This document shows positions 7,813-14,894 of a stretch of 33,175 bases of DNA, one piece after another. The position numbers were made by a program, and so were the translations under genes. Position 1 is the first letter of the stretch. The number at the start of each line of letters is the position of its first letter. The notes under the pieces are model-generated. The model did not search any database and was not told the DNA's origin. It was given only the letters and a program-made list of their open reading frames with translations. The DNA comes from Candidatus Abyssobacteria bacterium SURF_17 (GTDB lineage Bacteria; Abyssobacteria; SURF-5): positions 1 to 33,175 of the forward strand of contig QZKI01000070.1 in assembly GCA_003598055.1 (NCBI GenBank), written 5' to 3'.

Positions 7813-8853
7813 TTAGTCGACAGCTAACCGATTACGGCGTCTTCGGATCTCTCTAAAACCGACCAGTCTCCCAGTCTCTTCGTCCCACAAACGAAAGGTC
7901 AAAGACTTGAGACTCGAAAGCACGCCTATCGATTTAGCTTGCTGCAACGCGGGGATATTGCTCTGGCATCGAGCCAGATTGTAGTTCGGAATGCGGGAAT
8001 TCAAATGATGTACATGATGAAACCCAATGTTCCCGGTAAACCACCTGATTATGCCGGGCAGCTCGTAGAATGAACCGCCCTTGACAGACGCCGTGACAAA
8101 GTCCCACTCGGAGTTGCGCTCCCAGTAGACACCCTCGAACTGATGCTGGACATAGAACAGCCAGACACCGGCGATGTGCGCGAGGAACAGAGCCAGCAGT
8201 TGGATGGCCAGAAACGCCTTCCAACCCACCAGGAGAATCATGGCAGCTGACAAGATCACGATTGCGACATTCGTCCAATACACGCTCTGTCGGTCCAACC
8301 GCCTGGCCTTCTTCCCGACAAACCGGTTGTTCCACAGCGTGATAGAAATGGGCCCCAGGAGAAACATGACCAGCGGATTGCGGTAGAGACGGTATTTTAT
8401 GCGCTCGATCAGCGGCGCTTGTGAGTATTCCTTTAAGGTCATCATCCAGACGTCACCTTCGCCTCGCTTGTCGAGATTACCGGAGGTGCCGTGGTGCCGG
8501 GCGTGGCTGGCCCGCCAGCGGTGGTAGGGAGTGAAGGTTAGAATTCCTGTCAGAATTCCCCAGAAGTCATTCGCTCTCTTGGATCGGAAGAATGATCCAT
8601 GTCCGCAGTCGTGAAAGATGATGAAGACACGCACTAAGAAGCCGGCCATGAGAACAGCAACCGGGAGAGTGAGCCAGACTGAATAGTCGAGAGTCCGGTA
8701 GGCGACATACCACAGGATTCCATATGGAATAAGTGTGTTCAGGAGTTGCCAGATGCTTTTCCAGCGACCGGGCCGTTGATACACGGCCAGCTCGCGTTGT
8801 AGTTTCCCTCCGTCGATCACCGGCATATGTTCCAGGGTGTCTCGTCTTTTCAT
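7813..8853 (-). CDS. Membrane fatty acid (acyl-lipid) desaturase
   Basis: This 346-residue integral membrane di-iron desaturase has all three histidine boxes: HDCGH at about 81-85, HRWRASHARHH at about 111-121, and a C-terminal HHVHH followed by LNSRIPNYNL. Spacing and hydrophobic segments (about 40-80, 145-165 and 190-230) fit the acyl-lipid desaturase family (DesA-like, delta-12/omega-3 group), which introduces cis double bonds to keep membranes fluid. The ATG at 8853 gives MKRRDTLEHM; a TTG at 8862 and an ATG at 8826 are alternatives and no strong ribosome site decides. The gene converges with the radical SAM gene and lies downstream of RRM copy 3, separated from it by a terminator. Electron donor and regiospecificity are unknown. 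Confidence 0.9.
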   Translation of the reverse strand: MKRRDTLEHMPVIDGGKLQRELAVYQRPGRWKSIWQLLNTLIPYGILWYVAYRTLDYSVWLTLPVAVLMAGFLVRVFIIFHDCGHGSFFRSKRANDFWGILTGILTFTPYHRWRASHARHHGTSGNLDKRGEGDVWMMTLKEYSQAPLIERIKYRLYRNPLVMFLLGPISITLWNNRFVGKKARRLDRQSVYWTNVAIVILSAAMILLVGWKAFLAIQLLALFLAHIAGVWLFYVQHQFEGVYWERNSEWDFVTASVKGGSFYELPGIIRWFTGNIGFHHVHHLNSRIPNYNLARCQSNIPALQQAKSIGVLSSLKSLTFRLWDEETGRLVGFREIRRRRNRLAVD

Positions 8854-9022
8854 AAATACCAATGCAGAGATCCGGTCGCCAGTGCGTGCCCTGGTAGGAG
8901 GACTTCACAGCAGTTTCTTCATCATGACAAATGATGAAGCGGAGCGATCTCACTGCACTATCAAGAACGTCTGAGACTTCCGGTAGTTCCTTATTCCAGA
9001 CTGCACAGGAGCTAACCGGCAC

Positions 9023-9052
9023 AAAAAAAGAAACCGGCCGAAACCGGTTCCC
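9023..9052 (-). terminator. Rho-independent terminator of RRM copy 3
   Basis: Read on the minus strand, AACCGG pairs with CCGGTT across a TTTCGG loop, the stem extends through a wobble pair, and a run of seven Ts follows after one C. It lies 50-80 bases past the RRM copy 3 stop and separates that gene from the desaturase, which therefore needs its own promoter. Confidence 0.75.
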
Positions 9053-9102
9053 TTATGGATCAGTCCTGCGTCAGCGTCGACGCAAGTCTTGTGACGCCGG
9101 CG

Positions 9103-9378
9103 TTAGTACGACCTGCGCTGGCCGTTGCCACCCTCGGGACGAGGTTTCGCCTCGTTGACATTCAACGCGCGTCCGTTCATGTCCTGGCCATTGAGACCGC
9201 TGATTGCGGCAGCGGCTTCGTCCTTGACCGACATCTCGACAAATGCGAACCCTTTAGGCTGGCCGATGTCCCTGTCGGTAGTGATCTTGGCGGTTGAAAC
9301 TTCGCCGAAACCCTCGAAGGCTAGGCGTAACTGATCTTCTGTCGTCTCATACGACATGTTTCGGACGTAGATATTCAT
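9103..9378 (-). CDS. RRM-domain RNA-binding protein (copy 3)
   Basis: This 91-residue protein is the most canonical of the three RRM proteins: RNP2 IYVRNM at residues 3-8, RNP1 KGFAFVEM near 43-50, and a C-terminal tail (KPRPEGGNGQRRSY) rich in Gly, Arg and Pro, like the tails of cyanobacterial Rbp proteins. I chose the ATG at 9378, with GGAG upstream, rather than the upstream frame extension to 9435. A clear terminator follows. In cyanobacteria such genes are cold-induced, and the co-located desaturase makes a cold or membrane-stress role plausible (inference). Confidence 0.92.
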   Translation of the reverse strand: MNIYVRNMSYETTEDQLRLAFEGFGEVSTAKITTDRDIGQPKGFAFVEMSVKDEAAAAISGLNGQDMNGRALNVNEAKPRPEGGNGQRRSY

Positions 9379-9843
9379 TCTACACTCCACTCTTGTTCGT
9401 CCCGAAGGTTTCTGTGATCCGAAGATATCAGTCACTTCAGGACATGTGATATCATGCGCGTGATTGCGCGATCAATTCGTGATTAAGCTTTAGCGGAGTG
9501 TTGTGGATTAGAGCAAGACTACGGTAGAATTCGAACTCAAATCAATACTCGTTATACAGTATATCGGCTGGATTGAATAACACCTACGGTTATATTTGAC
9601 CAGGGTAGTCCATTTGTGTGACAGTATTGTCTACGCATGAAGCGAAAAGTGCGTCGAAATTTGGTCACAATGACCGGTGAGTCCTTTCACCGCATAGTGA
9701 ATCGTGGGTTCGACTCCACCATTGCACGCCTCGCTCTCCCAGTGCCATCCGCCATTTCTATCATCTAATCTCGGTGCCTCAAGGCTGCAATCCTGGTTCT
9801 TGACTTCAAGTGTTTACTCAATCTGGGTACACTTATCCCCTAA
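9379..9843. other. Gene-free stretch with hairpin and tRNA-like 3' end
   Basis: No supported coding frame lies here. The first part should contain the promoter of RRM copy 3 (reading left). From about 9480 to 9620 the sequence is AT-rich and unstructured. At 9675-9692 a strong hairpin CGGTGA/TCACCG is followed at 9705-9720 by a tRNA-like T-arm. See the tRNA-like finding. Confidence 0.4.
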
Positions 9844-10093
9844 ATGGATATGAAGACGAAAGATATATCGGCTGCTCTCTTACAGCGGACGAAGCGCAAG
9901 ATACTCGCACTGTTTCTCTCTCTAGGCCGACCCGGAGTAGTACTTCTCTGAGATCGTTCGCCTGGCCGGTACACGTAAAGGCGTGATTCAGCGAGAATCA
10001 AGGAGTCTTACTGAGGCGGAGATCCTGACGCCGGAGAAGCAAGGCTATCGAAAGTTCTATGCCGTCAGTCGAAGGCCTCCGCGAGACTCGTAA
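9844..10093 (+). pseudogene. Broken winged-helix transcriptional regulator
   Basis: The frame from ATG 9844 reads MDMKTKDISAALLQRTKRKI then LALFLSLGRP, the usual opening of small ArsR-like winged-helix regulators (often found beside nucleotidyltransferase genes). It then runs out of register to a TGA. In another frame, after an in-frame TAG, the family sequence continues: YFSEIVRLAGTRKGVIQRE, SRSLTEAEILTPEKQG and YRKFYAV, ending at TAA 10091-10093. The expected text would be about LFLxxPDExYYxREIVRLxGxxxGxVQREL, so one frameshift near 9930 plus a stop codon have destroyed it. No intact partner gene is nearby. Confidence 0.75.
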
Positions 10094-10256
10094 TTCATGG
10101 CGGGCCAGGCGGTTGACCTTTCTTCTTGACTTTCCAGCAGTCCTGGCGACATTATTGGTGCTAGAGTTCAATTAGGCGAGTTCGCGGTCCGCTATCAACA
10201 ATAGTGAGCCAAGCGGCGAAGAGCAGATTAAGTCAGGAGGAAGGAGGGACTGTACC
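10094..10256 (+). promoter_or_regulatory. Leader of the response-regulator cluster
   Basis: This leader holds a possible sigma-70-type promoter, TTGACT (10126-10131) with an 18-base spacer to CATTAT (10150-10155), and ends in a purine-rich ribosome site (AGGAGGAAGGAGGG) before ATG 10257. The dyad found after each regulator gene is absent here, so the first intact copy is not preceded by it. Confidence 0.4.
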
Positions 10257-10946
10257 ATGCCAAGAATCAGAGTCTTGCTTGTGGAAGACAATCGCCTTCT
10301 TCGTGAGGGCATTACCAAAATGCTGAATGCCGAGGCGGACATGAAGGTGGTCTCGTCCTCAGGCAATGGCGATGTCTTGGAGAAGGCGAAGAAGCTGATA
10401 CCGGATGTCGTGCTGCTCGACCTGGGTCTCAGAAGCCAGAATAGTCTGAAAGTAGCCAGATCCGTAAGGGACCAATTTCCCCAAGCTCACGTGGTCGTAA
10501 TGGATTTGATCCCGACACACGCAGATGTCGTCGAATTTGTAAGAGCCGGGGTTGCAGGGTTTATCCTCAAGGACGCGACTTTTCACGATTTTTTGCATAC
10601 AATTAGGACTGTGACCAAGGGAGCAAAGGTTCTCCCACCGCCGATGACCGATTCGCTTTTTTCTCAGATCGTGGAGCATGCCATTCAGGGCGGCCATGCA
10701 AAGCGATTGATCTCCGCGGTCAGGATGACAAGTCGTGAACAGGAAGTGATTGCTCATATAGCCGCTGGAAAGAGCAATAAGGAGATCGCCCGCGAACTGA
10801 ATATTGCCGTCTATACGGTCAAGAGCCATGTGCACAACATATTGGAGAAGCTGGCCCTTTCCACCCGACTGGAATTGGCCTCATTCGCTCACGCCCAGGG
10901 AACGAATAAAGAAGCTCCCATCCCACCTCCTTCGGACCGCGAGTAG
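10257..10946 (+). CDS. NarL/LuxR-type response regulator (intact copy 1)
   Basis: This 229-residue protein has a receiver domain (about 4-120) and a LuxR-type helix-turn-helix (about 160-220: TSREQEVIAHIAAGKSNKEI, then VKSHVHNILEKL). Receiver landmarks are E10/D11, phosphoacceptor D55 (VVLLDLGLRS) and K105 (GFILKDAT). The position 28 residues after D55, which is Ser/Thr in nearly all receivers, is Asp (VVVMDLIP, D83). The start is fixed by a strong purine-rich ribosome site. No histidine kinase is encoded in the window. The C-terminal tail is proline-rich (PIPPPSDRE). It probably binds DNA as a dimer; the unusual switch residue makes phosphorylation-dependent control uncertain. Confidence 0.92.
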   Translation: MPRIRVLLVEDNRLLREGITKMLNAEADMKVVSSSGNGDVLEKAKKLIPDVVLLDLGLRSQNSLKVARSVRDQFPQAHVVVMDLIPTHADVVEFVRAGVAGFILKDATFHDFLHTIRTVTKGAKVLPPPMTDSLFSQIVEHAIQGGHAKRLISAVRMTSREQEVIAHIAAGKSNKEIARELNIAVYTVKSHVHNILEKLALSTRLELASFAHAQGTNKEAPIPPPSDRE

Positions 10947-10976
10947 TATGTCGATCAAAAGGATTAGCTACTTTTT

Positions 10977-10994
10977 CAATCCTTTGGCCGATTG
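10977..10994. repeat. 18-base dyad motif, copy B
   Basis: CAATCCTTTGGCCGATTG, preceded by CTTTTT and AGGATTA, begins 31 bases after the stop of response regulator 1 and lies about 117 bases ahead of regulator 2. It shares length, outer arms and left flank with copies A and C. A TATCAT/CATAAT sequence about 20-25 bases downstream could be a -10 box, but its distance is not constant among copies. Confidence 0.65.
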
Positions 10995-11111
10995 AATCTC
11001 TGCGAGATCGACCGTATCATAATCAAGGAACATACAGCGTGAAGCGTTTCTCGCAGGACAATCATCGGCCTGTGTAGGACTGCTGATTTACCGATGAAGA
11101 ATGGTCTGATT

Positions 11112-11765
11112 ATGGCGCAGATCAGAGTGCTGCTAATTGAGGACAATCGACTTCTGCGCGATGGGACGACTGCAATGCTCAATGAACAAAGAGACATTCG
11201 GGCGGTGTCGTCCGCCGGCAACAGTGGCGCTTTGGAGAAGGCCGGCAAGTTCATGCCGGACGTAGTGCTGCTCGACGTGGGACTCAGGAGTCGAAATAGT
11301 CTAAAGGTGCTGGAATCACTAAAGAAACGATTCCCCCGCACGGAAGTTGTCGTGATGGACTTAATTCCGGTGCATTCGGAGGTGGCCGCCTTTGTCAAAG
11401 CGGGAGTGTCAGGTTTCATACCCAAAGACGCGACTCTTGACAAGTTCTTACAAACCATCAGAGCGGTTGTCAAGGGGGTTCGGATTCTGCCGCCGACGAT
11501 GGCCGATTCGCTCTTTTCTCGGATAGTAGAGAGCGCAATTCAGGAAGGGGAAGTGGCTCGTGTTATTGCTGCCTCCAAACTGACCAAGCGAGAGCAGCAC
11601 GTAGTTCGCTTTCTCGCAAAAGGACAAAGTGTAACCGAAATCGCTGTCTCGCTCAGGGTAACGGTCTTTACCGTCAAGAGCCATGTTCGCAATATACTGG
11701 ATAAGCTGGCTCTTCACACCCGCCTGGAGCTCGCTTCATTCGCCCAGTCTGACAAACTGACCTAG
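11112..11765 (+). CDS. NarL/LuxR-type response regulator (intact copy 2)
   Basis: A 217-residue paralogue of the preceding gene with the same layout: E10/D11, D55 in VVLLDVGLRS, K105 in GFIPKDAT, and a C-terminal LuxR HTH (LTKREQHVVRFLAKGQSVTE, then VKSHVRNILDKL). The switch Ser/Thr position is again Asp (VVVMDLIP). ATG 11112 gives an N-terminus collinear with the other copies; ATG 11094 adds six residues and neither has a strong ribosome site. The recognition helix differs from copy 1 (SLRVTVFTVKSH versus ELNIAVYTVKSH), so the DNA targets may overlap without being identical. It arose by tandem duplication with copy 1 and is followed by dyad copy C. Confidence 0.92.
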   Translation: MAQIRVLLIEDNRLLRDGTTAMLNEQRDIRAVSSAGNSGALEKAGKFMPDVVLLDVGLRSRNSLKVLESLKKRFPRTEVVVMDLIPVHSEVAAFVKAGVSGFIPKDATLDKFLQTIRAVVKGVRILPPTMADSLFSRIVESAIQEGEVARVIAASKLTKREQHVVRFLAKGQSVTEIAVSLRVTVFTVKSHVRNILDKLALHTRLELASFAQSDKLT

Positions 11766-11829
11766 CAAAGGTCAGCGGGAACGTAACCCTCGCATCTAAC
11801 CCCTCATCCGAAGAACCTAACTATCTTTT

Positions 11830-11847
11830 CAATCCGACGACGGATTG
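11830..11847. repeat. 18-base dyad motif, copy C
   Basis: CAATCCGACGACGGATTG is a perfect inverted repeat: CAATCCG, four-base spacer ACGA, CGGATTG. It is preceded by CTTTT and GAACCTA as in the other copies. It starts 65 bases after the stop of response regulator 2 and ends about 105 bases before the second ECF-like sigma gene. Confidence 0.7.
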
Positions 11848-11952
11848 TGCCCTGCCGCTTTATCACCGAGCTTGATATAGATCGACGCACTCCCCCTAGC
11901 AGGTTGCGCGAAGCCTCATGGACAGGCACTCCGAGCTGGTCAACCCGCAGGG

Positions 11953-12597
11953 ATGACAGAACCGCCACCGGGCATAACATGCGAGGCATTACAATACATG
12001 GATGACGATGAAAACGCGGCCAATTTCAAGGCCAGGATGGCGCCGCACCTGGAAAGCCTAATGCAATACTCTTTGGGTCTAACCAGGAATGGACGTGATG
12101 CCACTCGGCTCCTGCGGGATTCGCTGGCTGAAGCGTACGGCCAGTGGGATAAGGCGACTCCAATCGACGGTTGCGGCGAATGGATCTATGCCCTCCTGAC
12201 CAAACGTTATTGGAGCCGTGAGCCACAACCGGATGGTCCGATCCTACCGGATCTCCCGGAGAAACTCGACGAGAAGCTCGCCCTGAACCTGCGCGTGGTC
12301 GACGATACGTCAACCTACCGCTGGCAGCAGGCATACGGGTCAGGCGGGGATGATGAGCAAGTCAACTATCTGCAGACTATCGCCGAGCTCCCTCAGATAT
12401 GTCGATCGGCGATGATTCTGTCATACGTTGAGAGATTCTCTACCGAAGAAATCGCGGACCTGGCCGGCGCCGAGCCGCCTTTGGTAGCAGCATCGCTCGA
12501 TCGAGGGCGGCAATTCATTCGCGAAGAGCTTCTCACCTATCTTATGGACCAAGATAATCCTGATACTACGTCGGATCGAGAGGAGCTGTCACAATGA
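11953..12597 (+). CDS. ECF-like RNA polymerase sigma factor (divergent, copy 2)
   Basis: A 214-residue relative of the sigma-like protein at 5513. Region 2-like residues about 24-95 include APHLESLMQYSLGLTRNGRD (parallel to LPHLDALCGTALWLTRSRDQ in copy 1). Region 4-like residues about 135-200 include LPQICRSAMILSYVERFSTE, then EIADLAGAEPPLVAASLDRG. The signature is weaker than in standard ECF factors and the usual region 2.2 acidic residues are missing, so it may be a degenerate or specialised sigma. ATG 11953 has only a weak GCAGGG before it; ATG 11998 is possible. The stop codon overlaps a following 67-codon frame by ATGA, the position where anti-sigma genes usually sit. Confidence 0.62.
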   Translation: MTEPPPGITCEALQYMDDDENAANFKARMAPHLESLMQYSLGLTRNGRDATRLLRDSLAEAYGQWDKATPIDGCGEWIYALLTKRYWSREPQPDGPILPDLPEKLDEKLALNLRVVDDTSTYRWQQAYGSGGDDEQVNYLQTIAELPQICRSAMILSYVERFSTEEIADLAGAEPPLVAASLDRGRQFIREELLTYLMDQDNPDTTSDREELSQ

Positions 12598-12797
12598 CCC
12601 GCCACCCGTGGGACAAAACGGTCTTCAGGGTGCGGGCCTCGTCACCAGTCGGCTGCTCTTTTCGCAATGCGTTGCATGCGATAGCTGACAAATGCCAAAA
12701 TGGCGGTCTTGTCCAAGAGCCTCTAATGAAGAGGGTGGTCGGATCACATTTTACGTTGCGCGTAACCATGTACAATCAACTAACGAAAAGGAGTTAA
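12594..12797 (+). CDS. Small hypothetical ORF coupled to ECF-like sigma
   Basis: This 67-codon frame begins at the ATG that overlaps the sigma stop (ATGA), with GAGGAG eight bases upstream, and ends just before the glycine-zipper lipoprotein gene. I recognise no family. There is no zinc-finger anti-sigma motif (HxxxCxxC) and no membrane segment, and the composition is not clearly gene-like. Start geometry is the only argument for it. The same stretch must also carry the promoter of the next gene; a small dyad TTACG-TTGCG-CGTAA at 12751-12765 may belong to that. Confidence 0.25.
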   Translation: MTRHPWDKTVFRVRASSPVGCSFRNALHAIADKCQNGGLVQEPLMKRVVGSHFTLRVTMYNQLTKRS

Positions 12798-12798
12798 C

Positions 12799-13416
12799 AT
12801 GTTAAGGATCATCATTCTGATCTTGTTGGTGGCACCGGCGCTTTTCATTGCGTCCTGCAGTAGCGGTGACGCAAGCGAGCAGGTAGCTCAAGTCACTACC
12901 CACGTCAACATGCCTGAGAGTACGGCGATTGCCGTCACTCTGGTCGATTCGATCGATACGGATGTTCACGTGACGGGGACGGAGTTTCGTGCCAAGTTGT
13001 CTAAACCCATTATCGTGAGTGGATACACCGTGTTCCCGGACGGCGCGGCGGTTAAGGGCATCCTGAGCAGGGTGGTCGAATCAGGGCGGCTGAAAACCCC
13101 TGCGGAGCTGGACTTCAGCCTGACGTCCATTCAGAACAGCTCGGGCCGATGGATCGACGTGAGTACTCACACGATCATGGATAAAATGGGATCGCATACC
13201 AACCGTGAGGTCGCCATGATCGGTGGCGGAGCGATAGTCGGCGGCATTATCGGCAAGATAATTAACAGAGACGGGAGCACCGAAATCGGAGCGGCCGCGG
13301 GTGCGGCTGCGGGCACGGGAATGGCGGCCGCCACCGGCAAGCGTGACATCTTCTATGGTATGGGCTCAGAGATTGTGTTCTTCTCGGATGGTGTGGCGCG
13401 AGTCGCACTCAATTGA
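12799..13416 (+). CDS. Glycine-zipper lipoprotein
   Basis: A 205-residue exported protein. The first 20 residues are a lipoprotein signal ending IASC, so Cys20 should be lipidated. Residues about 135-180 form a glycine-zipper region, two small-residue-rich stretches (MIGGGAIVGGIIGKI and GAAAGAAAGTGMAAATG), as in YMGG/outer-membrane glycine-zipper proteins; the middle part looks like a small beta domain (FPDGAAVKGILSRVVESGRL). AAAAGGAG precedes the ATG. It probably inserts in or braces the outer membrane. It heads a co-directional group of envelope genes directly after the second sigma gene, so regulation by that sigma is a reasonable inference. Confidence 0.78.
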   Translation: MLRIIILILLVAPALFIASCSSGDASEQVAQVTTHVNMPESTAIAVTLVDSIDTDVHVTGTEFRAKLSKPIIVSGYTVFPDGAAVKGILSRVVESGRLKTPAELDFSLTSIQNSSGRWIDVSTHTIMDKMGSHTNREVAMIGGGAIVGGIIGKIINRDGSTEIGAAAGAAAGTGMAAATGKRDIFYGMGSEIVFFSDGVARVALN

Positions 13417-13481
13417 GCAGCAATATATCACCAAGTGGTTCGCAAAACGTCGGACCGCGCATAATGCAAAGGGAACGAACG

Positions 13482-13967
13482 ATGAGAGAAGCAATGATTA
13501 ACGTACTGATTATCGTCCTGCTGAGTGGTGTCTCGGTATCAGCATCAAATCGTCCTGCCGGACTTCGCGGTATAGGGCCGAGGGTAGGATTTACGATCAA
13601 TCCGGATCAGATCCACCTGGGAGGTCACCTGGACCTTGGTGACCTTTCGAATAACTTGATGATGATGCCGAATATCGAGATCGGCTTCGGCGACGATGTT
13701 ACCACGGTCGCCCCGACCTTTGAGCTTGATTACCGCTTCCGTTCCGACTGGGGAGCCTGGACGCCGTACTTGGGTGGCGGGGTTGGCCCGGTATTCTACT
13801 CCCCAGACCATGGGGATAGCGCCACGGAGCTTGGTCTCTATCTGCAGTTCGGAATAGGCAAAGGATCGGCCGCCAGTCAGTCGGGACACTTCTTCGTCGA
13901 AGGCAAGCTCGGCCTGGCAGATGCCCCCGACTTCAAGGCCACTGTTGGATGGACATTTGGGCGTTAG
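13482..13967 (+). CDS. Outer-membrane beta-barrel-like protein
   Basis: A protein of about 161 residues with an N-terminal signal peptide (MREAMINVLIIVLLSGVSVS, then ASN). The mature part alternates hydrophobic and polar residues in strands (PRVGFTINPDQIHLGGHLDL, APTFELDYRF, TPYLGGGVGPVF, GLYLQFGIGKG, HFFVEGKLGL) and ends KATVGWTFGR with a penultimate-region aromatic, as in small eight-strand barrels. The frame is open upstream to 13413, but the signal peptide and the AAAGGG tract favour 13482; ATG 13494 is an alternative. It follows the lipoprotein gene closely and is probably in its operon. Function unknown. Confidence 0.7.
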   Translation: MREAMINVLIIVLLSGVSVSASNRPAGLRGIGPRVGFTINPDQIHLGGHLDLGDLSNNLMMMPNIEIGFGDDVTTVAPTFELDYRFRSDWGAWTPYLGGGVGPVFYSPDHGDSATELGLYLQFGIGKGSAASQSGHFFVEGKLGLADAPDFKATVGWTFGR

Positions 13968-14032
13968 GCCATCTCCAAGCCAACAAGAACATGACGGAGT
14001 AGTAACGGCACGGAAACCCAAAGGAATCTAAG

Positions 14033-14818
14033 ATGAGAATCAGAACAGTCATTATTGTACAACTGATGGCGATGGCAGCCATGCTGCTTGTGGCGGGCGT
14101 TCCTCTGTGCGCCTCGGAGACCGATAATCGCATCGAGTCTTCGGCCAAGAATTCGTATGTCTTCAAATCCTTTCTGAAAGAGGACAAGATCAAGATCAAC
14201 TCGATTGACGGAGTCGTCACGCTTACCGGTGCGGTTGCGGAGGAGTCTCACAAAACCATGGCCGAAGAGACGGTAAACTCTCTTCCCGGCGTAAAGAGCG
14301 TCGACAACCAGCTTCAAGTGACGGTGCCATCCGCTGACCCTCTCTCGGATGCCTGGCTGAGCGAGAGAGTGCGGGGTACCCTCCTGTTCCACCGGAGTGT
14401 GAGCTTCACCGACACCGACGTATCAGTCACTAATGGTCGGGTGACTCTGACGGGCACAGCATCGAGCGAGGCTCAGAAGCAGCTCACTACCGAATATGTC
14501 GGCGATGTGTCGGGAGTGACCGCCGTCGACAACCAGTTGACCATAAAGAAGCGATCGGCTAAGGAGAATAGAACAAGAGCGGAGAAGATTGACGACGCCT
14601 CAATTACGGCCCAGGTGAGGATGTCACTGCTGTTCCACCATGGTACCGACGTCTACGGAACGAAGGTGTCGACGGATCAGGGCGTGGTGACGCTGACCGG
14701 TACGGCGAAAAATCAGGCCGAAATCGATCTTGCATCGAAGCTCGTTAATGACATACACGGCGTGAAGAACGTCAATAACCAAATGACGATCGACGTAACG
14801 CAGTCGTCGATCTTCTAG
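14033..14818 (+). CDS. Periplasmic protein with three BON domains
   Basis: A 261-residue protein with a signal peptide (about 1-27) and three BON domains at about 31-97, 105-172 and 187-255. Each shows the pattern of a helix, a strand with G-x-V-T-L-T-G, a helix, then G-V-x-x-V-x-N-Q-L/M-x-I, as in OsmY. AAGGA lies upstream of ATG 14033. BON proteins bind phospholipid surfaces and are typically induced by osmotic or envelope stress (family knowledge). It follows the barrel protein by 65 bases and precedes two tiny membrane proteins, with a hairpin in between. Confidence 0.92.
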   Translation: MRIRTVIIVQLMAMAAMLLVAGVPLCASETDNRIESSAKNSYVFKSFLKEDKIKINSIDGVVTLTGAVAEESHKTMAEETVNSLPGVKSVDNQLQVTVPSADPLSDAWLSERVRGTLLFHRSVSFTDTDVSVTNGRVTLTGTASSEAQKQLTTEYVGDVSGVTAVDNQLTIKKRSAKENRTRAEKIDDASITAQVRMSLLFHHGTDVYGTKVSTDQGVVTLTGTAKNQAEIDLASKLVNDIHGVKNVNNQMTIDVTQSSIF

Positions 14819-14826
14819 CGTGCTGG

Positions 14827-14868
14827 ATTGCTGCCGGCAGGCGCATGGACGCACCGGCCGGTAGCAAT
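14827..14868 (+). terminator. Strong hairpin after BON gene (terminator or attenuator)
   Basis: ATTGCTGCCGGC (14827-14838) pairs with GCCGGTAGCAAT (14857-14868) over 12 positions with one G-T wobble. No T-run follows, so it is not a classical intrinsic terminator; it may stabilise the upstream mRNA or reduce read-through into the small membrane-protein genes. Confidence 0.5.
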
Positions 14869-14894
14869 ATTGAGCATTACGAAAGGAGAATCCC

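Noticed and set aside
11818-11870. Dyad copy C as an intrinsic terminator of regulator 2
   Set aside because: The T-run lies before the dyad, not after it, and the minus-strand reading only gives GAAAAG. A terminator does not fit well, though an RNA stem remains possible.
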